From Pseudoalteromonas aurantia 208 (GTDB lineage: Bacteria; Pseudomonadota; Gammaproteobacteria; Enterobacterales; Alteromonadaceae): DNA of 64,000 bases. Positions within the stretch are counted from its first letter, which is position 1; every line of letters starts with the position of its first letter. The stretch covers positions 372,001 to 436,000 of the forward strand of contig NZ_AQGV01000012.1 of the NCBI RefSeq assembly GCF_014858725.1, read 5' to 3'. This document shows, piece by piece, positions 9,398 through 18,223 of the stretch. Below the pieces are notes generated by a model, which ran no database searches, had not been told where the DNA came from, and was given only the letters and a program-made list of their open reading frames with translations. The position numbers were made by a program, and so were the translations under genes.

Positions 9398-10250
9398 CAC
9401 AGTTTTAGATCAAGCAAGTGGCCTGCGTAGGATGAATCAAAATAATAACCATGGTGTTAAAGTCATAGCCGTTACTGGTGGTAAAGGTGGTGTGGGTAAA
9501 ACCAATGTGTCTTTGAACACAGCTATAGCGCTAGGCCAACAAGGTAACAGAGTATTAGTTTTAGACGCCGATTTAGGTTTGGCAAATTGTGATGTCATGT
9601 TGGGCCTGCGTGTTGAAAGGAATTTATCTCATGTTTTATCGGGAGAATGTGAGCTAGATGAGATTTTAGTTGAAGGTCCCGCAGGCATAAAAATAGTGCC
9701 TGCGACATCAGGCTCACAGAATATGGTTGAGCTTACACCGGCAGAACATGCAGGGTTGATCCGGGCATTTAGTGAGTTAAATACTGAATTTGACATTTTA
9801 ATTGTAGATACTGCCGCCGGTATTTCGGATATGGTGCTAAGCTTCTCTAGAGCAGCACAGGACGTAATGGTCGTTGTGTGTGATGAGCCAACGTCCATTA
9901 CCGATGCTTATGCATTGATTAAAGTTTTAAGCAGAGAGCATGGTGTTTACAAATTTAAAATAGTTGCGAATATGGTGCGTAGTTTAAGAGAAGGCCAAGA
10001 GTTATTTGCTAAACTGTCTAAAGTGACGGATAGATTCTTAGATGTGGCACTTGAGCTTGTTGCAACAGTTCCGTATGACGAAAATATGCGAAAGTCTTCG
10101 CGGCGTCAAAAAACAATTGTTGAGCTATTTCCTAAGTCTCCAGCCGCGGTTGCATTTCGTGGGTTGGCAAGCAAGGCCGCTAAATGGCCTATACCACATC
10201 AGCCATCAGGGCATTTAGAGTTTTTTATTGAACAACTTGTCAATGGGTAA
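9390..10250 (+). CDS. flhG: Flagellar number regulator FlhG (FleN/YlxH), MinD-type ATPase
   Basis: FlhG is a MinD-like ATPase that limits polar flagella number. It stimulates the FlhF GTPase and, in polar flagellates, restrains the master activator. The 286-residue product has the FlhF-activating helix at its N-terminus (DQASGLR, residues 7-13). A deviant Walker A motif (GGKGGVGKT) lies at about residues 30-38, with further MinD signatures (LDADLGLANCDVMLG and DTAAGIS). It overlaps the end of flhF by 8 bases, which suits proteins that act as a pair, and ends two bases before fliA. Confidence 0.95.
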   Translation: MINTVLDQASGLRRMNQNNNHGVKVIAVTGGKGGVGKTNVSLNTAIALGQQGNRVLVLDADLGLANCDVMLGLRVERNLSHVLSGECELDEILVEGPAGIKIVPATSGSQNMVELTPAEHAGLIRAFSELNTEFDILIVDTAAGISDMVLSFSRAAQDVMVVVCDEPTSITDAYALIKVLSREHGVYKFKIVANMVRSLREGQELFAKLSKVTDRFLDVALELVATVPYDENMRKSSRRQKTIVELFPKSPAAVAFRGLASKAAKWPIPHQPSGHLEFFIEQLVNG

Positions 10251-10252
10251 CT

Positions 10253-10987
10253 ATGGCATCATCGGTGAGTAAAGCGATGGGGTATCAAACAACAGAACAT
10301 TTGAGCATGGTGGTTGAACGTCATGCATCACTTGTAAAAAAGGTTGCATGCCATTTATTGGCAAGGTTACCTGCAAATATTCAATTAGATGATTTAATTC
10401 AATCGGGTATGATTGGTCTCATTGAGGCGTCAAAAAACTTTGATGCCAGTAAAGGGGCAAGTTTTGAAACATTCGCGGGTATTCGGATCCGGGGCGCGAT
10501 GTTGGATGAAATCCGCCGGGGTGATTGGGCACCACGTTCTGTTCATAAAAACAGCAGAACGGTGGCTGAGGCGATATCTTTCCTTGAATCTGCGTTGGGA
10601 AGAGAACCAAAAGATACTGAAATTGCTGAAAAACTTGATATTACGTTAGATGAGTACCATCATATTCTACATGATGTAAATGCGAGTAAAATTATCGGTA
10701 TCGAGGATTTAGGCGTTGATGAAGACGTGATTACTCCTGCAAACCATGATTTATCGCTAGACAAACCTTTTAATAACGTTAAAAATGAACGTTTTAATGA
10801 ATCGTTGCTAACAGCGATACAATCGCTACCAGAAAGGGATAGTTTAGTACTCTCTCTTTACTATAACGACGAAATGAATTTAAAAGAAATAGGCCAGATA
10901 CTTGATGTTAGTGAATCTCGTGTTAGCCAAATCCATGGGCAGGCAATGATAAAGCTCAAAGCTAAAATCAATGACTGGGTCAATTAG
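10253..10987 (+). CDS. fliA: Flagellar sigma factor sigma-28 (FliA)
   Basis: FliA directs RNA polymerase to late flagellar genes such as flagellin and motor genes and is held by FlgM until the hook is finished. The 244-residue product shows region 2 (DLIQSGMIGLIEASKNFD and FETFAGIRIRGAMLDEIRR), region 3, and a region 4 helix-turn-helix near the end (LKEIGQILDVSESRVSQIHG). Start at ATG 10253 follows flhG by two bases. Length is normal, and the order flhF-flhG-fliA-cheY is typical of polar flagellates. Confidence 0.97.
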   Translation: MASSVSKAMGYQTTEHLSMVVERHASLVKKVACHLLARLPANIQLDDLIQSGMIGLIEASKNFDASKGASFETFAGIRIRGAMLDEIRRGDWAPRSVHKNSRTVAEAISFLESALGREPKDTEIAEKLDITLDEYHHILHDVNASKIIGIEDLGVDEDVITPANHDLSLDKPFNNVKNERFNESLLTAIQSLPERDSLVLSLYYNDEMNLKEIGQILDVSESRVSQIHGQAMIKLKAKINDWVN

Positions 10988-11025
10988 AGTAAAAATAATA
11001 GGTTGAAACCTCACTGGAGGATGTT

Positions 11026-11409
11026 TTGGATAAAAACATGAAAATTCTCGTGGTTGATGATTTTTCTACAATGAGGAGAATAATCAAAAACTTACTTAGA
11101 GACTTAGGCTTTACAAATGTACAAGAAGCTGATGATGGAAGTACGGCGCTTCCTATGCTTCAAAATCAAGAGTTTGATTTTGTTGTGACAGACTGGAATA
11201 TGCCAGGTATGCAAGGAATAGATTTATTGCGTGCAATTAGGGCTGACGATAGTTTAAAGCACATACCTGTTCTGATGGTAACAGCAGAAGCGAAAAAAGA
11301 GCAGATAGTAGCTGCTGCGCAAGCTGGCGTAAATGGATATATAGTTAAACCGTTTACTGCAGGAACGCTAAAAACTAAGTTAGAAAAAGTGTTTGAACGT
11401 TTAGGTTAA
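11026..11409 (+). CDS. cheY: Chemotaxis response regulator CheY
   Basis: CheY is the diffusible single-domain response regulator that, when phosphorylated by CheA, binds FliM and changes motor rotation. The 127-residue product has the acidic pocket D11-D12, the phosphoacceptor D56 (TDWNMPG), the conserved threonine in MVTAEA, and lysine in VKPF. TTG at 11026 is chosen as start because GGAGG at 11016-11020 stands five bases before it, whereas the next ATG (11038) would be 17 bases away. This gives the N-terminus MDKNMKIL common in related species. Confidence 0.96.
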   Translation: MDKNMKILVVDDFSTMRRIIKNLLRDLGFTNVQEADDGSTALPMLQNQEFDFVVTDWNMPGMQGIDLLRAIRADDSLKHIPVLMVTAEAKKEQIVAAAQAGVNGYIVKPFTAGTLKTKLEKVFERLG

Positions 11410-11428
11410 CAATAAGAAGGAGAGGCTT

Positions 11429-12211
11429 ATGTCAACGCCTTCTGTGCCTCAAATCACCCTTGAGCAAGCTAAACAACTTGTTGTTTATTTGGAACAAGGT
11501 GAGCAAGATAAAGCAGACCAACTTATATTGGATGCTGCGAATAAAGAACAGTCCGAGTTGTTTGCGGAGGTGGGTAAATTGACCCGTCAATTGCATGAGT
11601 CTCTAAAAAGCTTCGAACTCGATACTCGTCTTGCTGATTTGACGACTGAAGCCATTCCTGACGCTAAACAACGTTTAAATTATGTCATGGAAATGACTGA
11701 GAATGCAGCTAACAAAACAATGGATGCAATAGAGGCTAGCTTACCTTTAGCGCAACAGTTAGGTGACGAGATCTCAGAGATAAAGCCTACGTGGGATCGT
11801 TTAATGAGCCGAGATATCCAACTCGGTGAATTTAAAACGCTTTGTCATGACCTAGATCGTTTTATGCAGGGCTCTCAAACTCGTACTGACGAGCTACAGG
11901 GCCTGATGACTAACGTGCTAATGGCACAAGATTATCAAGATTTAACCGGTCAAGTTATTCGCCGTGTTATTGAACTTGTCAGGGAAGTTGAAGATAACCT
12001 TATCCATATGCTTACCGTTTTTGGTACGACTGATGAACTACCAGCCCAAGAAAGTGATGCAATCGCTGAGCAAGAGGTAGTTCAAGCAACTGAAGTAGAC
12101 ATAGATGCTATATCAGGTCCAGAAGGCCCCATATTGGACGCGGATACTCGCGATGATGTGGTTTCTGGGCAAGATGAAGTAGATGATTTATTGTCTAGTT
12201 TAGGCTTCTAA
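11429..12211 (+). CDS. cheZ: CheY-phosphate phosphatase CheZ
   Basis: CheZ speeds dephosphorylation of CheY and so terminates the chemotactic signal. The 260-residue product is largely helical and forms a long hairpin. The conserved active-site segment QDYQDLTGQVIRRV carries the catalytic glutamine. After a disordered acidic linker it ends in the C-terminal CheY-binding helix (DEVDDLLSSLGF). A ribosome binding site AAGGAGAGG precedes ATG 11429. It lies between cheY and cheA, the standard gamma-proteobacterial order. Confidence 0.95.
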   Translation: MSTPSVPQITLEQAKQLVVYLEQGEQDKADQLILDAANKEQSELFAEVGKLTRQLHESLKSFELDTRLADLTTEAIPDAKQRLNYVMEMTENAANKTMDAIEASLPLAQQLGDEISEIKPTWDRLMSRDIQLGEFKTLCHDLDRFMQGSQTRTDELQGLMTNVLMAQDYQDLTGQVIRRVIELVREVEDNLIHMLTVFGTTDELPAQESDAIAEQEVVQATEVDIDAISGPEGPILDADTRDDVVSGQDEVDDLLSSLGF

Positions 12212-12226
12212 TAGGAGAGTAGGTAC

Positions 12227-14392
12227 ATGAGCTTTGAAGTCGATGAAGATATCTTACAAGACTTTCTTGTTGAAGCAGGAGAAATTCTAGAGCTATTATC
12301 AGAACAATTGGTAGAACTGGAGAACAATCCTGAAGATAAGGAGTTATTGAACGCCATATTCCGAGGTTTCCATACTGTCAAAGGCGGAGCCGGCTTCTTA
12401 AGTATGACCGAACTCGTTGATGCATGTCATGGTGCTGAAAATGTGTTTGATGTTTTAAGACAAGGGCAAAGAGGCGTTAGCTCCGAATTGATGGATGTGA
12501 TTTTACAGTCATTAGATACCATTAATGAGATGTTTGGGCATATCCAAAATCGTGAAAAACCAGAGCCTGCAGACCCTCAATTATTAGAGACGTTACATCA
12601 ATTAAGCCGGCCAGAATCGGAAGATGAAGCGCCGATAGTTGCCGCCGAGCCCGAACCAGTTAGTACACCACCCGTCGATGATGTTTTATTTGAGGCGGAT
12701 TTAGCGCCTGCTGTAGAGGGAGATGGTGGTATTGATGAGATATCAGAAGATGAATTCGAAAATTTACTGGATGAACTTCACGGGGCAGGGCAAGGACCAG
12801 CTCCTACTCCAGCGCCAGCTACAAGCAGCAGTGATGGTGATATAAGTGATGATGAGTTTGATAGTCTATTAGATGAATTACATGGTGTTGGTAGCTTTGG
12901 TAATATAGAAGCGGAATCATCAACTACAGGAAATTCGTCAACGCCAAGTGCGCCTGTCGGAGGTGATAACTCTGATGATGAAATCAATGATGATGATTTT
13001 GAAGCATTATTAGATGAACTTCATGGAAAGGGCGGGGCTCCACGTTCAACGGAGTCAGAAGCACCAGCTAAACCGAGTGAATCTGTACAAATACCTGAGC
13101 CTCCTAAAGCGGCTGCACCAAAACCAGCACCAAAGCCAAAACCAGCACCAAAACCAGTTGTTAAACCCGAAACAAAGGCTGCGCCAGCAAAAGCGCCAGC
13201 TGCTAAAAAACCAGCTGCTGCGCAAGCAGAAACAACGGTACGAGTGGATACAAAACGTTTAGATCAAATCATGAATATGGTTGGTGAATTAGTTTTGGTG
13301 AGAAATAGGTTAGTGAGTTTAGCTAACAATACAAATAGTGAAACTATGGGTAAAGCTATTTCTAACTTAGATGTTGTTACTGCTGATTTACAAGGCGCGG
13401 TAATGAAAACTCGGATGCAGCCAATTAAAAAAGTGTTTGGCCGTTTTCCTCGCGTTGTTAGGGATTTAGCGAGAAGCCTGAAAAAAGATATTAATTTGAT
13501 TTTGGAAGGTGAAGAGACTGACTTAGATAAAAACTTGGTTGAAGCGTTAGCTGACCCACTCGTTCACTTAGTGCGAAACTCAGTCGATCATGGTATTGAA
13601 ATGCCAGATGTTCGTGAAGCAGCAAACAAGCCAAGAACGGGTACGGTTACGTTATCTGCCTCCCAAGAAGGGGATCATATATTGTTAACCATCAGAGATG
13701 ATGGTGCAGGTATGGATCCTGAAAAACTTAAGAAAATAGCGATTGGGAAAGGGGTTATTGATTCTGATCAGGCTAGCCGTTTATCTGATACCGAAGCGTA
13801 TAATTTAATTTTTGCACCAGGGTTTTCAACGAAAGAAGAAATATCTGATATCTCTGGCCGTGGCGTTGGAATGGATGTTGTAAAAACTAAAATTACTCAG
13901 CTCAATGGTTCCGTGAATATTCAGTCGGAGCTTCGTGTTGGCACTATTTTAGAAATCAAAGTACCACTGACGCTAGCGATACTCCCAACCTTAATGGTTG
14001 TTGTAGGTGAGCAAACTTTTGCATTACCTCTTGCTGGTGTTAGTGAGATTTTCCATTTAGACTTAACAAAAACAAATATTGTGGATGGACAACTAACTAT
14101 TATCGTGAGGCAAAAAGCTATTCCACTATTTTATTTGGAGCATTGGTTAGTAAAAGGCGCAGATACAACGACCAGAAAAGCGGAAGGTCACGTTGTTATA
14201 GTGCAAATAGGTACGCAGCAAGTTGGATTTGTTGTTGACTCTTTGATTGGTCAAGAAGAGGTGGTAATTAAGCCTCTCGACCAATTGCTGCAAGGTACTC
14301 CAGGTATGGCTGGCGCTACAATAACCTCTGATGGTGGTATAGCGTTGATCTTAGATGTACCAAATATGCTGAAACATTACGCTGGTCAGTAA
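12227..14392 (+). CDS. cheA: Chemotaxis sensor histidine kinase CheA
   Basis: CheA phosphorylates CheY and CheB in response to receptor arrays. The 721-residue product has a P1 Hpt domain with H49 (FRGFHTVKGG). A long linker at about residues 130-335 follows. It contains three copies of an acidic motif and a P/K/A-rich stretch. After it come dimerisation domain P3, the ATPase P4 (HLVRNSVDHGIE, DDGAGMDP, GRGVGMDVVK) and a CheW-like P5. I do not see an ordinary P2 CheY-binding domain. The linker may hold the region that binds ParP in Vibrio CheA, which would suit the ParC/ParP genes downstream. Confidence 0.96.
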   Translation: MSFEVDEDILQDFLVEAGEILELLSEQLVELENNPEDKELLNAIFRGFHTVKGGAGFLSMTELVDACHGAENVFDVLRQGQRGVSSELMDVILQSLDTINEMFGHIQNREKPEPADPQLLETLHQLSRPESEDEAPIVAAEPEPVSTPPVDDVLFEADLAPAVEGDGGIDEISEDEFENLLDELHGAGQGPAPTPAPATSSSDGDISDDEFDSLLDELHGVGSFGNIEAESSTTGNSSTPSAPVGGDNSDDEINDDDFEALLDELHGKGGAPRSTESEAPAKPSESVQIPEPPKAAAPKPAPKPKPAPKPVVKPETKAAPAKAPAAKKPAAAQAETTVRVDTKRLDQIMNMVGELVLVRNRLVSLANNTNSETMGKAISNLDVVTADLQGAVMKTRMQPIKKVFGRFPRVVRDLARSLKKDINLILEGEETDLDKNLVEALADPLVHLVRNSVDHGIEMPDVREAANKPRTGTVTLSASQEGDHILLTIRDDGAGMDPEKLKKIAIGKGVIDSDQASRLSDTEAYNLIFAPGFSTKEEISDISGRGVGMDVVKTKITQLNGSVNIQSELRVGTILEIKVPLTLAILPTLMVVVGEQTFALPLAGVSEIFHLDLTKTNIVDGQLTIIVRQKAIPLFYLEHWLVKGADTTTRKAEGHVVIVQIGTQQVGFVVDSLIGQEEVVIKPLDQLLQGTPGMAGATITSDGGIALILDVPNMLKHYAGQ
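12740..13027 (+). repeat. Three-copy acidic motif encoded in the cheA linker
   Basis: Three near-identical 15-residue motifs occur in the CheA linker: ISEDEFENLLDELHG (residues 172-186, bases 12740-12784), ISDDEFDSLLDELHG (206-220, 12842-12886) and INDDDFEALLDELHG (253-267, 12983-13027). The spacers between them are rich in S, T, P and G. The pattern looks like repeated amphipathic peptide ligands on a flexible tether rather than a folded domain. Similar single motifs are known in CheA linkers of related marine bacteria. What the copies bind is not shown by the sequence. Confidence 0.85.
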
Positions 14393-14423
14393 CCCAGTTT
14401 GTAGATTACAGTTAAATTGATTG

Positions 14424-14447
14424 AAGTGGTGCTAGTGCACCACTTTT
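14424..14447 (+). terminator. Hairpin between cheA and cheB (possible terminator or attenuator)
   Basis: A perfect nine-base-pair stem AAGTGGTGC/GCACCACTT with loop TAGT spans 14424-14445 and runs into TTTTC. It lies between the cheA stop (14392) and the cheB start. With so short a T run it may act as a leaky terminator that lowers expression of cheB, parC, parP and cheW relative to cheYZA. Confidence 0.6.
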
Positions 14448-14464
14448 CAGATCCGCATAGAAGA

Positions 14465-15619
14465 ATGAGCGTGCCAATGGCAGTTAAAGTATTAGTAGTA
14501 GACGATTCGAGCTTTTTCCGTCGTCGTGTCAGTGAAATATTAGAAAAAGACAGTGATATCAAGGTTATTGATTTTGCTGTTAATGGACAAGAAGCAGTAG
14601 AAAAAGCTGCAAAGCTTCGACCTGACGTCATCACAATGGATGTAGAAATGCCAGTAATGGATGGGATAACCGCAGTTAAAGCGATTATGAAAGCGAACCC
14701 GACACCAATATTGATGTTTTCATCTTTAACAAGAGAAGGTGCTAGTGCGACGCTAGACGCTTTGGATGCAGGTGCTTTAGATTTTTTACCGAAAAAGTTT
14801 GAAGACATAGCACGCAATAGTGAAGAGGCGATTAAATCTTTACAGTCAAAAGTTAAAGAGATTGGCCGTAGGCGGGTTCATCGTGTGGCACCAACAACAA
14901 GAGCGCCTGCGACTGAGGTTAGTAGTCGATTAAATTCGAAGCCTACGACATCAGCGAAACCAGTAATTGCACAACCAGATAGGAGCTTTAGTCGAAGCTC
15001 TTCGCCAACGACGACTTCGACAAGTGTAAAAGCATCTGGAAAACGCTACCAGCTAGTTGCTATTGGTACTTCAACAGGAGGACCTGTTGCTTTACAAACT
15101 ATTTTAACTCAACTCCCGGCTAATTTCCCACATCCAATTTTGCTCATTCAACATATGCCTGCAGCGTTTACTCCAGCTTTTGCTGGGCGCCTTGATAGCC
15201 TTTGCAAGATAAAAGTACAAGAAGCTAAAAATGGCGATAGACTCGTTCCTGGTGTCGCTTATTTGGCGCCTGGTGGACAGCAGATGATGGTGGAAGCCAG
15301 AGGCGGTTCTAAAACATTGAAAGTGTTTGAAGATGAGAGTCCTAGGATTACTTATAAACCGAGTGTAGACATTACTTTTGCTAGTGCTGCTAAGGCATAC
15401 CAAGGGGATGTATTGGCCGTGGTTTTAACAGGTATGGGGGCCGATGGTCGGGATGGGGCAAGAATGTTAAAACAAGCGGGTTCTACTATTTGGGCACAAG
15501 ATGAAAAAACGTGTGTTGTTTACGGTATGCCTCAAGCTGTTACTAATGCTGGTTTATCAACTGAGAGTTTAGCACTCCAAGATGTTGCGATGAGAGTTGC
15601 AAAAGAGGTAGGGTGCTAA
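14465..15619 (+). CDS. cheB: Chemotaxis protein-glutamate methylesterase/glutaminase CheB
   Basis: CheB removes methyl groups from chemoreceptors (and deamidates glutamines) during adaptation. The product has an N-terminal receiver domain (VDDSS, phosphoacceptor in [11 protein letters not shown]). A variable S/T-rich linker leads to the C-terminal esterase with the catalytic serine in GTSTGGP, histidine in [12 protein letters not shown] and aspartate in MGADGRDG. An upstream ATG at 14417 would force translation through a strong hairpin and add an unrelated leader. ATG 14465 (384 residues) or ATG 14477 (380, MAVKVLVV) fit the family better. Neither has a strong ribosome binding site. Confidence 0.93.
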   Translation: MSVPMAVKVLVVDDSSFFRRRVSEILEKDSDIKVIDFAVNGQEAVEKAAKLRPDVITMDVEMPVMDGITAVKAIMKANPTPILMFSSLTREGASATLDALDAGALDFLPKKFEDIARNSEEAIKSLQSKVKEIGRRRVHRVAPTTRAPATEVSSRLNSKPTTSAKPVIAQPDRSFSRSSSPTTTSTSVKASGKRYQLVAIGTSTGGPVALQTILTQLPANFPHPILLIQHMPAAFTPAFAGRLDSLCKIKVQEAKNGDRLVPGVAYLAPGGQQMMVEARGGSKTLKVFEDESPRITYKPSVDITFASAAKAYQGDVLAVVLTGMGADGRDGARMLKQAGSTIWAQDEKTCVVYGMPQAVTNAGLSTESLALQDVAMRVAKEVGC

Positions 15620-15698
15620 TAATGTGCGAGAAACAGCGTACGTAATGGATAATTAATTTGCTGTGAATAGGCATCGCGTTTAGGAATAGACATATATT

Positions 15699-16469
15699 GT
15701 GAAGATCTGGACAGTCGCAAATCAAAAAGGTGGGGTAGGGAAAACCACTACCGCAGTGAGTTTAGGCGGTATACTCGCATTGCAAGGAAAGCGTGTATTA
15801 TTAATAGACACAGATCCGCACGCGTCACTGACTTATTATTTTGGGATCGACTCAGAAGAGTTAGAGGTGAGCGTTTATGATATTTTTGCGCGAGGCTCAG
15901 CGATGCAAAGCGAGGAAATTTTGCAAGCGTTGTGCCCTTCTACAATTGATAGTCTGGATATTTTGCCCGCAACAATGGCAATCGCGACATTAGATAGAAG
16001 TATGGGCAATCGTACGGGGATGGGCTTGGTGTTAAAAAAAACGCTGGCAAAAGTTAGCGAGCATTATGATTATGCTATTTTAGATTGCCCCCCTGTATTG
16101 GGGGTTTTAATGGTTAATGCCCTTGCCGCAAGTGAGCGTATACTTATCCCAGTACAAACAGAGTTTTTAGCATTAAAAGGCTTAGATCGTATGATGCGTA
16201 CCATGGAATTGATGCAAAGTTCGCAATCCAAAGATTATCAATATACTATTGTGCCTACAATGTATGATAAAAGGACTAAAGCATCATTAGAAGCTTATAA
16301 ATCACTATTAGCCAATTACAAAGAATATGTATGGCCAGGGGTTATCCCCGTAGATACTAAGTTTCGCGATGCTAGTTTGGCGCAGCAAGTACCAGTGGAG
16401 TACTGTCCTAAATCCAGAGGTGTGTTTGCATATCAAGCGTTGCTAGAGTATCTGCATCAGGCAAAATAG
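15699..16469 (+). CDS. parC: ParA-type ATPase ParC for polar placement of chemotaxis arrays
   Basis: The 256-residue product is a ParA/MinD-type ATPase with the deviant Walker A motif (NQKGGVGKTTT) at the N-terminus and DTDPHASLTYYFG and LDCPPVLG as further signatures. In Vibrio, a ParA homologue at this position inside the che cluster, called ParC, places chemosensory arrays at the pole. The order cheB-parC-parP-cheW matches that arrangement, so this is not the chromosome-segregation ParA. The start is GTG 15699, giving MKIWTVANQKGG. The 79-base gap before it holds no clear promoter. Confidence 0.85.
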   Translation: MKIWTVANQKGGVGKTTTAVSLGGILALQGKRVLLIDTDPHASLTYYFGIDSEELEVSVYDIFARGSAMQSEEILQALCPSTIDSLDILPATMAIATLDRSMGNRTGMGLVLKKTLAKVSEHYDYAILDCPPVLGVLMVNALAASERILIPVQTEFLALKGLDRMMRTMELMQSSQSKDYQYTIVPTMYDKRTKASLEAYKSLLANYKEYVWPGVIPVDTKFRDASLAQQVPVEYCPKSRGVFAYQALLEYLHQAK

Positions 16470-16477
16470 AGGTATAA

Positions 16478-17269
16478 ATGAGTAAGCATTTATTTGCTAA
16501 TGAAAAAGTCATGAAGCAATATTTAGGGGCTTTACTAACGGAAGAACCTCTTCAAGAAGAAGAGCTTGCGCCTGTAGCTAAATTATTAGAGCAAGTACAA
16601 AGTGTAGATGAAGTTGTTACTGAAATTGAACCGACCTCAACGAAAGTTGCAACACAGACAACGGCAGAAGTTGAAGAGTTAAGGTCAGTTGAAGTAAAGG
16701 TTGAACCTCAAGAAATCGTTGAGCTACAAGCAAAAAATCTTGAGATACCAGAAAATAATACTATTATCAAAGAAGCAGCTGACACAGTAAATCACGCCGT
16801 GAGTGCTCGAGATGCTTATGGAGAAGATGAGTTTCAGGCACTATTTTTTGAAGTTGCTGGATTAACACTCGCTGTACCGTTGAAATCTTTAGGTGGAATT
16901 CACCAATTAGGTGAAATAAATCAACTTTTCGGAAAACCTAAATGGTTTAAAGGGGTGATGTTAAACCGCGAAGAAAAGCTAAATGTTGTAGACACCGCTC
17001 GGTGGGTTATGCCGGAAAAGTTTACACCTGAACTTGAGGAGCGTTTAGATTATCAGTATTTGATAACTCTGGGCGATAGCCCATGGGGCTTATTGGCTGA
17101 GAGCCTAGTTAATAATATTACGTTACAACCAGATGATGTAAAGTGGCGCACGAGTGACAGCAAACGACCTTGGTTGGCAGGTGTTATAAAAAAGAAAATG
17201 TGTGCCTTAATTGATGTCGATAATTTAAACCGCTTGCTTGAGCAAGGCCTCGATAGTCGAGAGCAGTAA
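16478..17269 (+). CDS. parP: CheW-like array protein ParP
   Basis: The 263-residue product has a long acidic, E/V/T-rich N-terminal tail (residues 1-115) and a C-terminal CheW-like domain at about 118-258 (FEVAGLTLAVPLKSLGGI and GVIKKKMCALIDVDNLNRLL). This is the layout of ParP. In Vibrio its C-terminal domain joins CheA and receptor arrays while other parts bind ParC, so that arrays stay at the pole. It starts eight bases after parC. The name rests on this architecture and order. Confidence 0.82.
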   Translation: MSKHLFANEKVMKQYLGALLTEEPLQEEELAPVAKLLEQVQSVDEVVTEIEPTSTKVATQTTAEVEELRSVEVKVEPQEIVELQAKNLEIPENNTIIKEAADTVNHAVSARDAYGEDEFQALFFEVAGLTLAVPLKSLGGIHQLGEINQLFGKPKWFKGVMLNREEKLNVVDTARWVMPEKFTPELEERLDYQYLITLGDSPWGLLAESLVNNITLQPDDVKWRTSDSKRPWLAGVIKKKMCALIDVDNLNRLLEQGLDSREQ

Positions 17270-17293
17270 CTAAGATCTTTATGGAGTAAAACC

Positions 17294-17791
17294 ATGAGCC
17301 AAGATAGACTACTTTCTGCAGACAAGAATGCTGATAGTAACGATGAAGTTCTTCAATGGGTAACTTATAAACTCGAAGACGAAACGTATGGTATTAATGT
17401 AATGCAAGTGCAAGAGGTATTGCGTTACACAGAGATAGCACCAGTGCCTGGTGCACCAAGCTATGTATTAGGTATTATTAATCTTCGTGGTAATGTTGTT
17501 ACGGTTATTGATACTCGCGCTCGCTTTGGATTAATGAGTGCAGAGGTAACAGATAACTCTCGTATTGTAATTATTGAAGCCGAAAAACAAGTAATTGGGA
17601 TTTTGGTAGACAGTGTTGCAGAGGTTGTATACTTGCGAAGCTCTGAAATTGACAGTGCGCCCAATATAGGTACTGAAGAGAGTGCTAAGTTCATTCAAGG
17701 TGTATCGAACAGAGAAGGTGAGTTGCTGATCTTAGTTGACCTTAATAAGCTGCTCAATGATGATGAGTGGGATGAACTGAGTCATATATAA
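17294..17791 (+). CDS. cheW: Chemotaxis coupling protein CheW
   Basis: CheW links chemoreceptors to CheA in the sensory array. The 165-residue product is a single CheW domain. Conserved segments are TYGINVMQVQEVLRYTEIAP, VLGIINLRGNVVTVIDTR and GILVDSVAEVV. Start at ATG 17294, with TGGAG at 17281-17285 upstream. It is the last chemotaxis gene of the block, and the DUF2802 gene follows three bases after its stop. Confidence 0.96.
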   Translation: MSQDRLLSADKNADSNDEVLQWVTYKLEDETYGINVMQVQEVLRYTEIAPVPGAPSYVLGIINLRGNVVTVIDTRARFGLMSAEVTDNSRIVIIEAEKQVIGILVDSVAEVVYLRSSEIDSAPNIGTEESAKFIQGVSNREGELLILVDLNKLLNDDEWDELSHI

Positions 17792-17794
17792 ATA

Positions 17795-18220
17795 GTGGAT
17801 GTAGTAAATAATAATTTGGTTTTACTGTTTGTTGCAATGGCCTCAGGTGTACTTTCATTGGTGTGCTTGGGGTTTGTTTTTGTATTATTGAAAAAGGCAC
17901 AGCAGAGCCATATCAAACATAATAAGTTACACGCTCATATACAAGATACTGAAAATCAAACCGCAATTTTGCGCAGTGAAATTGCGGAAGTTCGTTCTGG
18001 TTTGCTAAGCATAGGCCAACGTCTGATTGCCTGTGAGAATTATGCTAAAGATTTGGCGCAGCAACAGGCGGCACAAAAGTATGATGATCCAGATGCAAGA
18101 ATTTACTCTCGGGCCGTAAAAATGGTTGAGCTAGGCGCTGATATCGAAGAAGTTATGCGTGAATGTGAATTGCCACGTGCCGAAGCTGAGCTTCTTATGT
18201 CGTTGCATAATAAATCATGA
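17795..18220 (+). CDS. DUF2802 family membrane-anchored coiled-coil protein
   Basis: The 141-residue product starts at GTG 17795, three bases after cheW. It has one N-terminal transmembrane helix (about residues 8-30), a charged helical segment that is probably a coiled coil (about 35-90), and a C-terminal helical motif (AVKMVELGADIEEVMRECEL) typical of DUF2802. Proteins of this family commonly follow cheW in Vibrio, Shewanella and Pseudoalteromonas flagellar clusters. Its function is not established. Position suggests a role at the cell pole or in the chemotaxis array. Confidence 0.8.
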   Translation: MDVVNNNLVLLFVAMASGVLSLVCLGFVFVLLKKAQQSHIKHNKLHAHIQDTENQTAILRSEIAEVRSGLLSIGQRLIACENYAKDLAQQQAAQKYDDPDARIYSRAVKMVELGADIEEVMRECELPRAEAELLMSLHNKS

Positions 18221-18223
18221 TAA

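Noticed and set aside
13120-13215. Repetitive CCA/AAA stretch in cheA as a tandem repeat element
   Set aside because: It simply encodes the P/K/A-rich interdomain linker and is not a regular DNA repeat.
14417-14464. Extension of cheB to an upstream ATG
   Set aside because: It would place a strong hairpin inside the coding region and add a leader not seen in CheB. The receiver domain begins properly at 14465-14477.
15633-15655. GG...GC pair before parC as a sigma-54 promoter
   Set aside because: The spacing is 11 bases, not 10, and the flanking bases do not match the consensus.
15699-16469. Chromosome or plasmid partition parA
   Set aside because: There is no parB or parS-like partner, and the gene is embedded between cheB and parP/cheW, which fits ParC.
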